Positions 35,397 through 48,300 of a stretch of 64,000 bases of DNA are shown piece after piece (within the stretch, counting starts at the first letter, position 1; the number at the start of each line of letters is the position of its first letter). The position numbers and the translations under genes are program-made. The DNA is from Adineta steineri (lineage: Eukaryota; Rotifera; Eurotatoria; Adinetida; Adinetidae). The notes beneath the pieces were generated by a model. It had not been told where the DNA came from, did no database searches, and saw nothing but the letters and a program-made list of their open reading frames with translations. The DNA lies in contig CAJNOI010000113.1 in the NCBI GenBank assembly GCA_905250115.1, forward strand, positions 237,084-301,083, given 5' to 3'.

Positions 35397-36254
35397 TTAG
35401 AAAGGACCCTATATTATTTCAAAAATAAACATGATTTCTGTTTTTTCACAAGTAAAAATACTTACAGCAAAACTTAAATAAAAGATTAAAAGCAAGATGG
35501 CATAGATAAGAGTATTACGTGCTATTTGTTCAGGTGAATAAATAAAATAAATAATATAAGGTAATGTAGTAATTACAACAAATACAACATGAACTAGCGT
35601 CATTACTGTCAATTGTCGATCTCGACTTAAACGTATAATATTTATTTGTCGACTAATTAATGTACGAGCATTATAAAAAGCTAATACAGAAAATGTAGTC
35701 ATTGTAGTTAGAGGTAGAACTCCATAAAGTATTGGATATTGAAAACGAGTTACAAACATTCCAAAATTTGAATTAATGACCGCACATATGCCTAAAGATG
35801 CATCGTAATAAATGAGAAAACAAATACCATATAAACTCCAAAAAATTCCAGTAATAAATATACAACGTTGAGCTAATCTTAAATTACTGAAACGTCTATA
35901 GTGACTCATAGATAAGAATTGATCAATCGTTGCTAAGCATACATATGTCATTGATACCATACGACAACATACAGCCATATATATTTGTATTTTACAAACC
36001 CACGATGTTCTTCTAATATCAGTAGAAAAACCTTCACTTAGAACACGTACAAACAATACTATTAGCAATTGAATGATATTAACCACTGAAACAGCTGTCA
36101 GATAAAATGCACAAGTTGTTTCTCGAAACGTTTTCAGCGTTGTAAAAATTATAATATTAAATATTCCACCGGTAACACCTAAGATCGTCATTGCCAAACC
36201 AAAATAGATATGAACTTGTCTTGTTGCGAAAATCAATATATCTTGAGTTGACAT
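35397..36254 (-). CDS. Rhodopsin-like GPCR, stop codon in TM7 (probable pseudogene)
   Basis: Exon 1 36254-35466 encodes TM1-TM6 and the start of TM7: GVTGGIFNIIIF (TM1), CAFYLTAVSVVNIIQ (TM2), a TM3 ending CLATIDQFLSMSHYRR (ID in place of DRY), then TM4-TM6. A strong GTAAGTATTT donor follows SFA. Exon 2 (from 35408) begins GPF then TAA at 35397-35399; the same frame continues IYFCVSKRFRQQF and about 45 more residues to a TGA at 35244. The neighbouring paralogue reads ASFYIFLILSSRFRRQ at this point, so the stop replaces the Tyr of TM7. Predicted product is 266 aa and lacks most of TM7 and the tail. Ligand unknown; bdelloid GPCRs of this look are often called peptide (FMRFamide-like) receptors. 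Confidence 0.8.
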
Positions 36255-36776
36255 TATTCTGACTAGTTGTGAGATAAAATTTTATTTCTCTAACTGTTAA
36301 CTGATATAGATGTGAAACAACAAAAACAATTATTTTATATGAATATACGTTTTTTTAAGTAAATATAAACGCTTTGTTACACTTTAATGATTTATCATTA
36401 ATGAGCTTATGCGTGTAAGATAATCGACTTTATGAAAAAAAACATAAAGAGATTGCTAACATAAAATTACAAATTCTTTTATGTTTTATATTGCCATCTA
36501 ATTTCATTTTCTTCCTTTTTATTATCATAATTCTGAATCAACTACTGAAAATCATTAATTAGCTTAAAGAAAAAACATGAAAAAATTTAATTAGTTAGTA
36601 GAACATAGTTTATTATTAAAGTATTCCTTACATCAAAAAGATTTACTAGAATAAACAGGTCATTTTTGTAATGTCAAAAAAATTGTGCATTATTGCGTGA
36701 ATGTATATGATGTTTAGAGATAACACCTACGCCCATCCTCAGGATGATTAATGCACATAAAACAGGATGACAATTC
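36255..36776. other. Intergenic between tandem GPCR genes
   Basis: Holds repeat copy A (36519-36713). Nothing else recognised. Confidence 0.45.
36519..36713. repeat. Intergenic direct repeat, copy A
   Basis: Starts TTATTATCATAATTCTG and ends GTGAATGTATATGATGT; about 90 percent like 38219-38430 by eye. It lies about 270 bp upstream of the first GPCR gene. Confidence 0.8.
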
Positions 36777-37825
36777 TTATGCAAGTTCCATATCTGTACC
36801 AAATGTTTCTGCATTTTCTGGATTAATTTGGTTATTATTTAGGTGACACAAGTATTTCAATCGTTGCCAATATTTTTTAACCAAAAGAAATTTCACTTGA
36901 CGACGAAAACGTGATGATAATATTAGAAAAATATAGAAACTTGCCTATTAAAAATAAATATACTGTAAATGTCAATTAAATTTAAAAAAAATGATTTTAC
37001 CGAAAAATGTATATTGATTAAAGAGAGACAGACTGCTTGAATTAATCGTGTAATCGCATATTGCATAGACTGATTTTGTGAAACGGGAAACTTAGTGATG
37101 TAAATACGATATATAATGTATGGTGATATGAAACAAGCGGCAATGACAGCACGCATTAGAACCATTGCTGTCAACTGTTGATCTAATCGACGACGAACAA
37201 TTGGGATTTGTCGACGAACTATACGACGAACATTATGAAAAGCTAATAAACTAAATAATAATACAATTGCAATGGGTAAAAGGCCAATTAAAACTGGATA
37301 GAAAAAGGAGGATATGTACTGTTGCCATATTGGATTTGATACAACACATCCAAGTGATCCTTGAATATCGAAAAGACAACCAGAAAGAATACTATGAGCT
37401 ATCCAAATACAAATAGATATGAAGGTAACATATCGAGCTAGTTTTATTGTACACATTTGTCTCAAACGAAATTGATGATTTGTTGAAAAGAACTGATCAA
37501 TAGCAGTAAGACAAATTGTGTAATATGAGGTGAGTGAAAGTGTTTGTGCTAACATGTATCTAAATTTACACCAGCCGAGAGATCTTCCTGTTGCATCATC
37601 ACCATACTTTGATGTTAGAATTGTTAAGCTCAAGAAGTAAAATTGATAAATAAAGTTGTTAATTGATTCAACGATTATGTAAAAAGCACATCGGTTATCT
37701 CGAAAGAGTTTTAGTTGAGTAAAAACAAGAATATTGAGAATATTACCAATAAATCCGAAAGTAGATAAAATACAACCGGTATAGAATGAATATTGTGTGG
37801 CGAATTTCAGAATATCTGTAGACAT
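36777..37825 (-). CDS. Rhodopsin-like GPCR, intact paralogue
   Basis: Exons 37825-37001 and 36944-36777 join at TCG/GCA to 330 aa, with all seven membrane segments. TM1 has GFIGNILNILVF, TM2 CAFYIIVESINNFI, TM3 ends CLTAIDQFFSTNHQFR (ID instead of DRY), TM5 FFYPVLIGLLPIAIVLLFSL, and TM7 continues across the intron as NIHFSASFYIFLILSSRFRR. A cytoplasmic tail follows, ending TFGTDMELA. The single intron is in the same place as in the neighbour. Start: the ATG at 37825 (MSTDILKFAT) aligns with MSTQDILIFAT of the paralogue. Plasma-membrane receptor; ligand unknown. Confidence 0.85.
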
Positions 37826-39339
37826 TGATGATGTCAAGTTTAAAATAATTAATGTGATGCGAAGCAGAGCATTTATGTAGTTCTTCGCGAGTTTCTTTCT
37901 TTATTTTTTCCTTTTTTTTACTTTCTCGAGATATACATTCAAAGTGGTAATTTTATACCGCACTGATCTCAGCAATGGAACATCGGAAAATATTTGTTTA
38001 AACGCGAGATTAAAATACCAAGATCGAACTGATATCATTCGTTTTCCTATTACCAACAGGATGTTCGAGATAATTAAAACGATCGATGATATAAATTTGA
38101 CTTGATTCTACTCTAAACGTGAATATCGAGAATTTTATGAAACTCTTAAAATTATTAATTTGAAATCGAGCTTCGCATCACATTTTGCAGACGTATCTCG
38201 ACTCATGGGCTATCTAGTTATTATCATAATTCTGTATCAACTACTGACAATCATTAATTAACTTGAAGAAAAAACATGAAAAAAGTTAATTAGTTAGTAG
38301 AACATAGTTTATTATTAGAGTAATCTTTACATCAAAAAGATTTACTAAAATAGACAGGTCAATTTTTAGAATGTCAAAAAGTCATACATTATTGCCTGTA
38401 GGTACGTTCGTGCGTGAATGTATATGATGTATTATTCATAATTCTAATTATAAAAATAAAGATAATTCAATTGCAGAGAAAATTTATCTTATTGCATCTG
38501 TATAATCATGATATCCTTGTGTATCTTTTATGATGTTCTATATTTTTTAATGGAAAACAATCTGTTATAAATGTATATAATGTACGGTATAGATCATCTG
38601 ATCATTTTTTTACGTTTTTCTTCTCATATACCTCCATCTGTATCAAGCAATCGTGGTTTAGATATTAAATTTAATTGATCATCTATTAATAAAAGCTATT
38701 AGTGATCAAGAAAAACGATAATATCTAAATATCACAAGTTGAATTTAAAGTACTTTGCTTTTATTGAAAGGTTGAAAACTCTATTCTATTACAAGCAAAA
38801 CTATTATAACTATAGGGAAACATATCGATAAAAATCAATCTACTCTTCTCCTATTATATCAACATTTCAATTACCGATTCATGTATAATGATCTCTCAAT
38901 AAATCTTATTTTATATGTTATACAACCATCAAACTATGGATTTTTCTATTGATCTTTTCTTTGAAAAGTGTGACGTAATACATATAATCAATTCAATACT
39001 AATGTTTTTACTCATAATTCTTTTATCCTTGAACTAAAAAATCGACTTTATATAAGAGATCAATTTATTTTGTGTTTCATATGAATGTAACAGAACATTT
39101 TTCTATCATTTACTGATTGATACAAAATCTTTCTTTTCTAAACCGAAAAGAAAACGTTATTTCATTCAAAAATGACAATGATCTAATATTTGCGTCATAT
39201 TTCCTGCCTATATATGAACAGAAAATGTAGGGAACCATAAAATAAAAATCAGCTGTATCTCAAGGAAAAGCCAAGTAGATTTGATGTGTAGCAAAAAAAT
39301 GAAATTTTTTTCCATTGTAAGCCAATGAATATGAATATT
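37826..39339. other. Intergenic, upstream of GPCR pair
   Basis: Contains repeat copy B (38219-38430). No gene supported. Confidence 0.45.
38219..38430. repeat. Intergenic direct repeat, copy B
   Basis: Partner of 36519-36713, with a short insertion near its right end (CCTGTAGGTACGTTCGT). It lies about 390 bp upstream of the second GPCR gene, so the tandem unit includes gene plus promoter side. Confidence 0.8.
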
Positions 39340-39700
39340 ACTGAAGTTGAACATTGTACTTCTTCGTCAACTGTTTAAATATTTCCAAACTAATATTTTC
39401 ATCTTTTTCCAGTATTTTGACTGTTTCTTTAATAAGATCCTTTTCTTGTTGCCGTTCTTGTTATTCATCCCAAAAAAAAAATTCAGACATCACAAATTCT
39501 TAGTTACTGAATAATAGTAGTAATAGGAAAAAATTTCTTACGACAATCCTTTCTGCCATTATCAAACGCTCAGGTATTAAATATTTGCATAAATGTAAAT
39601 GCACCTCAGTATATATATAACGATATTAGAATCTTCTTCTTTGTCGTTTTCCACCAACAATAAATTAATAATTTTTTTCAAACTATTATCTTCAATTTGT
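39340..39700 (-). pseudogene. Unidentified gene fragment, decayed
   Basis: The minus strand reads TQIEDNSLKKIINLLLVEND, then after a frame change LHLCKYLIPERLIMAERIV, then (past an intron-like GTAAGAA gap and a stop) QERQQEKDLIKETVKILEKD and ENISLEIFKQLTKKYNVQLQ. The composition is clearly protein-like and helical but no single frame spans it. I do not recognise the family. Probably the 3' end of a lost gene. Confidence 0.4.
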
Positions 39701-39720
39701 GTAGTAGCTACCCATGTTAA

Positions 39721-39975
39721 CCATTCCGGCTGCCAGAAACGGCGTCTTAACCGGCCTGAAGCGACTATAACACGGCGTTTCAGTGCCTTATTTTTAGTCG
39801 TATTTCACCGTAATCTGTAAACTCGGAATACGGGCTGTTTTTTCACTAGACACCGGCCATCGTTTCCCCCCTTATTTCTATACATTTCTGGATCGACGGA
39901 TTATGGTGACATTTTGAAACCGTTTTCCGCCGCATTTTACCGGTTTTCTAACGTTTACGGCGCCGTTGTCTTTTT
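39721..39975. other. CpG-rich island, possible non-autonomous element
   Basis: About 255 bp with far more C, G and CpG than its surroundings (ACGGCG, CCGGCC, CGCCGC, GGCGCCG occur repeatedly). ACGGCG-type motifs lie near the left end and the reverse near the right end, with CCGGTTTTC inward. No protein reading is convincing. It may be a small transposon fragment from a GC-richer family. Confidence 0.35.
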
Positions 39976-42185
39976 CCTGAGTAAATGTAATGCATTTAAA
40001 TAGGATGAACAACATATCGTGTATTACTAGCCTTCTGTATCATAGTCGAAAAATAACTCCGCTATTCTTGTTTCAGAAAAATATGGTAACACCTTTTTAA
40101 TGATTGATTCTGGAGAAAAAAGAAACATTACTTTGATTCAGTTTTATTCTATACATACTGCAATTATCTGAACTAATGTTCCCATGGGAATTCTTGCATT
40201 ACTGACATTTTTGTTCATCAAAATTTACTTTATTTTGATTTGTGAAATAATCCATTTGAAACGAAAATCAACAGATTAAGACGAAACAAAGAGTATGAAT
40301 AAAGATGAAAAACTTCGTATTTGTATTTCAAAACTTCGACTAAAATGCATTCTATTTAGTAAAAAGGAAAGTATATATAGAAAAATGTGTATTTTCTAAA
40401 ACTATTTTAACGCGTAGGATTATCAATAGAAATATACTGTTAATGGACTTTTATTGCTATCAGTATGCCCAGAATGTGTTCATATGAAACTCTTGTATGT
40501 ACGTCATTCATAAAATCAAAGAATATCTTGAAGCGTAGCCCAATAGCTAAAATATAAAAACATGTCAGAATTTAATTAATATGTGTGCCAATGAAACACT
40601 AATCAAATTCATCTGCAAATTAAACTTTTGATTGAAATGCTGTAGAAATAGAATCTCTTGATCTGTCATGCTGCATATACAAATGCTTTAATTGCATGTT
40701 GTCTGCGTCATCCAACTGCTCATAATATTTATGTTAGCGTGTGAAAATCAGAGGTCGAAAAGACATAAACAAGAGAGATCGCTTTTTAGTTTAATATTAT
40801 TGAAAGTTATTCCAGTGCATTATCGTGTGTTCGAGGCGCTCTTCATTCGCAAAAGCAAATGTCATCGGCTGTGTTCAAACGTCATGTCTTATTTCGATGA
40901 AACAACGCTGCGTATGACAAAGTATGAACAATTTCAAAAAACAAGAAAAATTCTAAGTTAACTAGTTTACAATGCAATCAACAATGATATATTATCGAGC
41001 AAATATAATTGTATAAGATACTGACAATCATAGAAAGTACAGCGATCAAAATATAGAAAAGCGTGCGTTGATTATCTAACAAACTAGAATATATCCCATA
41101 AATTGAAAACTTCCGTGTTTTTATCATGCGTTTTTTTTAATAATTATTTTGTTCAATTTATCACGCAACGCTTTAAGGCAGAAAATAAATACTCTCATTT
41201 TTTTCTCCATAAAAAATAATATATTCATCATTTAGATCGATCAATTATATTAGAAGATCTAATCGTCTTTAGGAGTCGATGTGAATAAGAATGTAGATGA
41301 GTAACAAGTACCCACACCCTTTATCCTATGAACTTATTTTCGGATCTTGCTGAACAATATCAAAAAGTAAAAAGGACGAAGTGTTTCATCAATTTCTTCC
41401 CAAAGATGTTAAGTGCCATGTTCGTTGATATTTTAACAAAGAAACAAGAGAAAGTGACAATATAATAACATCTTATTTTCTTCTTGCAATTCTAATTACA
41501 TGTCTATTTGACGTTAGGAACTTTTATTTATTCTATCCAAAGTAGAAAAATATACTTATTAGAAGAGCGTCAAATAAATACCAAAAATAGCTGAATTTGT
41601 TTACAGATACCTTTAAAAGTATTTGACTTTGTACTCGCCTATATTTATCCTTCAGTAATTTATTTTCTTGTTTTTCTTTGTTTTTTTTTACAATTCCCCC
41701 TTTCTTTATATTTTTAAATGTTATTAAAAATTTGAAAATCTTTTTTAATTTAACTTTTAACCATCCACTTCATACTTGACAACGACGAAAAATTCTATAA
41801 ATAAATAAATTAAGTAAGGATTGGTTTATTATGAAGCAATACAACTGACATACATAACATAGTTTTAGGTGGCGCTACTAGCACAGTATTTCACCTTGAC
41901 AAAACAATACATGACTCATATATACTTTAGTTTCGTTCTTTTATCCGCCTAATACCTGAATTTCTTTTCTTTTCTTCACTCAATACATATGTATGACTAC
42001 CAAAAATAAGAAAAAATCTATTATTGTTTTTTTAGCATCATTAATCATTGATAAAATAAATTTTATTTTTATAAAATATCATAGCAAGATACTGTAGTCA
42101 CGATGACTAGGCAGTTTTTTTCAAGCATTATATAATTGCACAATATTCTATGTTGTTTTTTACAGATTAATTTTATTTATTAAAA
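39976..42185. other. Intergenic
   Basis: About 2.2 kb upstream of the ligase gene. An 89-codon open frame at 40692-40961 lacks support. Nothing else recognised. Confidence 0.45.
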
Positions 42186-45052
42186 ATGGGTTTACTAACT
42201 GAAGGACATCCATTAAGTTGGGAGGAAACAAAAAAATATGCGCAGTTTATACGTGAACATGGTATCGAACAGTTTATACATACTTATAATAAACTTAAAG
42301 ATCGTCGAAATGATTGTCTTAAATGGGGTGATGAAGTAATAAAAAACAAAAATTATTATTTTAAAAATCGTACAATCTTATTTCATTCTAGGTTGAATAT
42401 ATTATGGTTCGTTTTGATCATGAAAATAAAAAAGTTCAACTTGTTCTTAAAGCTCATGACATTTTACCTACTCTGATGGAGCCTGAACATACGAATCCTG
42501 AGTAATTACATTTTTAACTAGTATATAAAAATAAATACAAACAAATTTTGTTTATTTAGTGATTGTTCTTCATTATGGCGACCAGAGTATGCAGTAAGTA
42601 AAATATTAAAATAGTAGTAACTCTATTCTATTTTCTTTCATAGGATTATATGATTGAAGGTACACCAGGCCAACCCTACGGGCATTTACCTGTACACTTT
42701 AATATGGTTGAAGCAAATATGCGTTTACGGTATGTTTTTATCTTCTGTCAATAAAGTCAAGATAAAGAACATAAATACTATTTTTAGCCGACAACAAGGT
42801 CAAGAATTACTTGGTAAAGATGAATATGTTCTGAGCACTTCAAATTTTCCGAGGTAAAAATTTATTTGAAAATATTATTTTTTTTAGTTTTTTTTAATTT
42901 TTTAAGAAATGGATGTATTGATTTTACTTATCCTACTCATAAAACAACACCAAGTACATCAGCATCTGCTTCACTATTCTTTCCTGATGAAGTTATCTAT
43001 CCAGAACATCCACGTTTTAAGTAATATTAATTCATTTATCATTTATTTTTAACTAATCTATTTTATTTTAGAACATTAACAAGAAATATTCGTATGCGAC
43101 GTCAATCGAAAGTTGCTATTCATGTTCCTCGTATGTATAAGATAATTATATTTCATATTATTTTTTATTATTATTCTAGTTTTTATTGATGAAAAAACTC
43201 CTCGACCATTCGTTGAAGATTTATCAATATATGGCGATGCTGGTGATGCTTATAAGTCAGAGGCTGTTGAAGATAGTATTTATCTCGATGCAATGGGATT
43301 AGGTATGGGTTGTTGCTGTTTACAAGTTACTTTTCAAGCACAATCAATTGATGAAGCACGATTTCTATATGATCAATTGACTCCATTAACACCCATTGTG
43401 GTATATAGAGAAATTTTATTTTAATTAATTGTTTTTTCAATGGTTTTTATTTTTTTTAGTTAGCATTAACTGCTGCATCGCCCATATGGCGTGGATATTT
43501 AGCTGATGTTGATTGTCGATGGAATGTTTTATGCGCTATGGTAGATGATCGAACTCCTGAAGAACGAGGATTAGAAGTAAATAGAGAAAATTTTGTTTGC
43601 TGAAATAAATCTCAATAATTTTAGCCATTAAAAAATGAACGATTTCATATACCTAAATCTCGTTATTCAAGTGTTGATTGTTATATTTCGCCAGATAGTG
43701 CCATGTATAATGATACTGAAGTTATTCAAGATGCAGATTGTTTTCATAAACTCACTGAAAATGGTAAAATAATTTGAAAAAAAAAATAATCATTTCTTTA
43801 AATTCGATTCTTTTGTTTTCAGGTATTGATCCTATGTTAGCTCAACATGTCGCTCATTTATTTATTCGGGATACAGTTTCTTTATTTAAAGAAAAAATTC
43901 ATTTAGATGATACACAAGATACAGATCATTTTGAGGTAAATCATCTTCTTCTTCAAGAAAGCAATTATATATTTTTTTGTTCTTCTTCTAAACTTAGAAC
44001 ATTAATTCAACTAATTGGCAATCAATGCGATTTAAACCACCACCAGTTAATAGTAATATCGGTTGGCGTGTAGAATTTCGACCATCAGAAGTAAAAAAAC
44101 TAATACCTAATTCAGTAGTATCAATTAATATTTTTCTATCATATAGTTACAAATGACTGATTTTGAAAATGCTGCATTAGTTACATTCATTGTGTTATTA
44201 ACTCGAGCAATTATGACATATAATTTAAATTTACTTATTCCTATTTCAAATGTAAGAAATTTCAGAAAAAAAAAAGAATGAACTAATCAATAATTTATTG
44301 TTAATTAGGTTGATGAAAATATGCAATCAGCACAAAAGCGTGATGCAGTTCGGCATGAAAAATTTCATTTTCGAAAATGTCTTTCGACTAGTAAATAATC
44401 ATTGTATAAATTGAAAAACCCATGATTTTTTTTTCAAATTTTAGTGAAAACACCTGAAACACCATGTATGGCATCAGTTCAAAAATCATTCTTTCAAGAC
44501 AATGAATGTGAACATCGTCTCATGACAATCAATGAGATTATTAATGGATCTGTAAATAGATCTTTATTTTCATACTTATATATATATAAATTCATATGAT
44601 ATTCTAGAATGAATTTGTTGGTCTTTTAAGAATTATTCAAGATTATTTATCTAATCTTGAAGTTGATGCTGATACACGATGTACTATTAATCAATACTTG
44701 AATTTAATTAGTAAACGTGCAGCTGGTATGATAAATAAAAACAATATTCTTTACTTTTTTTTAAACGTATAAATATTTATTCTTAGGTACATTAATGACA
44801 AATGCAGCTTGGATGAGAAATATTGTTACACGTCATCCAGCATATAAACATGATTCAGTTGTTAGTGATGAAATAGCATATGATTTATTATGGAAAATGA
44901 CAAAAATCTCAACCGGTGAAGAAGAATGTCCAACAGTATTACCTCGTATGTCATCAAAAACAACGCTTGATATCTCAGCTGCACTCGAAAAAGAAAATAA
45001 TCAATTGGAAGTAAAACGATCTTTAATAAATCAACAAAATCAACAAGAATAA
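42186..45052 (+). CDS. GCLC: Glutamate-cysteine ligase catalytic subunit
   Basis: Seventeen exons: 42186-42335, 42392-42501, 42560-42593, 42644-42729, 42788-42853, 42907-43020, 43072-43130, 43180-43400, 43460-43576, 43625-43763, 43823-43935, 43998-44090, 44147-44251, 44309-44390, 44445-44551, 44608-44725, 44787-45052. They join in frame to 659 aa, close to the animal length of about 640. It makes gamma-glutamylcysteine, the first and limiting step of glutathione synthesis, in the cytosol. Matches run end to end: [111 protein letters not shown] and [25 protein letters not shown] acceptor-like site ends 20 nt before the ATG. All frames are open. Confidence 0.97.
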
Positions 45053-45275
45053 TCCGGTTTTATCAACATTTCTTTCTTATTTATACAAGAATGAAGTCTT
45101 TCATAAAGAACTCCTTAATATATATTTACATACACATTTTTAGTTCTCATTTTATGTCATTCATAAGTATCCGTTCTTATTGTTATCTATTATTCATTTT
45201 TAGTTTATTTTTATTCTTCTTGTTCGATATTTGTTATCTGCTGTCACAATTTAGATAGAAAAAGAAAAGCACGTA

Positions 45276-45375
45276 NNNNNNNNNNNNNNNNNNNNNNNNN
45301 NNNNNNNNNNNNNNNNNNNNNNNNNNNNNNNNNNNNNNNNNNNNNNNNNNNNNNNNNNNNNNNNNNNNNNNNNNN
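45276..45375. other. Assembly gap (100 N)
   Basis: Exactly 100 N, the usual placeholder for a gap of unknown size. It hides the 3' end of the corepressor gene. Confidence 0.99.
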
Positions 45376-48300
45376 ATTGTAGCAGTAGAAACATCTTCTT
45401 TATCATCTTTTGGAATATCCAATTCTGAAGTATTTGATATTTCTTCTGTAGTTACAACAGGTGAGTTTCGTTGTTGTTCAAGTTCATATTCACTAATTAA
45501 ACGTTTTTTTAATGGATGTGCACTACTGGATGAATTTGATGCTGTTGGTGATGAAGCCATTGGTGGAGTATTACTTGGATTAGAATTAGTTGGTACTGAA
45601 TTATTAACAGGACTTTTTATACTTGATAATTGATCACCACTTATTGATAATGATGATTCATTTTGAGTATCAGATGATGAGGAAAGACTCTAAATTGAAA
45701 TACAATACTTATAATAGATAATTTTATATCAAACTAAATTAAATATTTAATGAATTATTAGTTCTGTCTACTAAAAAATACGTTCTAAATGATAATTATA
45801 ACCAGAGGCGTACCCAAGAATTTTGAATGAGAAGAGGGCACACCCGCGTTTTTTGTCTTGTGGCTAGGTTCTTTACCGGTAACTCCCTTCAGATATGTTT
45901 TGGCCAAGGCGGGTGCACGAACACCTTTTTCATGTAACGTTTGAGTCTTTTTAAAAATCCTACAGTATGACTTTCGGTTAGGTAGTTACAAATTCGAGAT
46001 TATATCTAGTTCTGTATCTTTCTATATGTATATACTAAATTATTAAATTCGCTAATGTGAATTTGAATGTTTTGCTCAACAAAAGATATTATCACTCTTA
46101 AAATATTACCTGATTTAATGTACGAGGAATTTTAGCTTTAGGTGAATGATCATGTGGTGATGTTGATGACTGTCTCGATGGTGAAGATTGCTGTTCATCT
46201 TCTTTATTAAGAAAAAAAATCAAATAAAATACTATATATGTAAAATAAAAACTAATTACTTTTATTAATATTATAACGTGGATTAACAAGTTGATTATTT
46301 GTTGCTGATGAATATTGTTGTTGATCAGGTGTTAAACGTAATGATGGTGATATAGGACTACCTTGTGTGATTGAACCTGTTGGACGTGATGTTCGTGATG
46401 CAAGTGGTAATGAATGTGAGTTTGTTAGATGATATTGTTGTTGTTGAACATATGACTGCCAATTTTTCTCTGCATTTGTTGATGCTGCTGATTGATGATG
46501 TGGAGCTTTTGATTGCGGTTGTAAAGCAAACGGATCACGTACATTTGGTGTTGTTGTTGTTGAGTCCTGTGGTGTAGGAAAAGATGGATAATGTTGTTCT
46601 TCATCATTTGGTGATGTGCTATAAATAAAATGAGAAATTATTTATAAATATAAATATTGAATTTTATTCTATACCGTAAACGTTTGGATGAATTTGGTTG
46701 AGATTGATTTGGTGATGATTTTTGAAATATATTTGCTGGTTCTACAAAAGAAGAATCATATGGTTAACTGCTTCTTTTCTTAAGTCAAGCTATTTATAAT
46801 TCTTAATAAACTTATTTTCTCCTTCTGGTAATTATATATTCATTGTTCTATTATTTATACTACCATTTTCTATAAATATTTTAACTCCATATGCATCAGA
46901 ATTATTTGTTTCTCTTTCTTTAGTGTAAATTTTAAACGTTCGCGACTACAGGTAATTATTGAAGTAGTTTAATCAGGTCACGTTGCACATATTTTCTATA
47001 GCTGCTTTTGTGAAGCTTAGATTGGACTGTATGTACCTGTTCTTTCTGAATAGTCTTCTGTTTTATATGTCAATTTGTTTTTGTATAAGTATAAATTTTT
47101 ATTCTAAGTCCTTACTCTAGTCTCCTGTAGAAAGGTTATCACTAAGCAACTGAAAAACATCTACAATGCAAGACTAATCATTGTATTGTTTCAATAATCC
47201 TATCGAATTTCATATTTCGATGATTTGTATATATATATTTACCATCAGGTTTAACTAATGGTGGACATTTTCGATCAAGTTCACCACGAATTAAATATTC
47301 AATTTTTTCACATTTCTCATTTGGAGATGCTGGACGTTTATTTGATTGTTCATCTAATTTAAATACAAAATAAATTTAGTATTTTTAAAATAAATATCTA
47401 TTCTAACCATTTGTTGCCATTGGTTGAGCTTTACCATCAGCATAAATATCACTTGAACCCATTAACATACGCATTGTAATTGAACCACGTGACCTTGTAC
47501 CTGAAATCAATGAAATATTTTACATCTGTATTTTTTTCTAGCAAAATAGATTTACGTGTATTTGTACTATTCGATCTTTCAAGAGCAGCTTGTTCATTAT
47601 TATTTGAATGTCCTTTCGATGTTCCAGCAGCGCTGTTTTGGACTTTTTGATTAATTTCTAATAAAAAGAAAATTATCTAATTGATAGGTATTGTTTTTAT
47701 TATAATTCTTACCTATATATTCCGCTTTTTCTAATGGTTGATTAGAGAGAATCTTTTTTATTGAACTATCACGACGTTTTTCTGGCATTTCACTTTCTGT
47801 ATTTGATTTATTCATTAAATCTGATTGTTCATTTGGATTCGAATCATCATCACCATCAAGTAAAATTGGTTGATCAGAATTCTAAAAATTTCCAAAATTT
47901 TATTTATAAAAATACAAAAATACAAAAATTCTATTTACATTTGTTTGTGCAGTACGTGTTAATTGATTATTAGAAGGTTGTTCATGTAATGATGAGTCTG
48001 TGTTAGCAATTTTATTATCATTATCTAAATATATTTAAAAAGAAAAGGTTTTTTTTTTCTGTTTCTTAATGAGAAAAAGTAAGTGACTTATATAAGGTAA
48101 TAAAAACAAGGTCATTATGACTTATAACTTCCTTTTCTCTATCGTAAAGGGTTATGTGACTTGTCAATAGAAAAGAAATATCTACACAGCAATCTCTTAT
48201 TATAGAATACTATGACTCGACATGATATAGTCACTTTTTGTTATTAATTTTAATGATAAATTAAAGGAAATTAAAAAAGAAAAATTCTGAACGCTGACAG

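Noticed and set aside
37826-37837. Start of the second GPCR at 37837
   Set aside because: That codon is TTG; the ATG at 37825 aligns with the start of the paralogue.
40692-40961. 89-codon plus-strand frame
   Set aside because: Begins with a hydrophobic stretch that could suggest a signal peptide, but codon pattern, splice sites and any domain are lacking.
45234-45275. Coding continuation of the corepressor beyond the N gap (YVLFFFYLNCDSR)
   Set aside because: The frame across a gap of unknown length cannot be kept, and the residues look like untranslated sequence.
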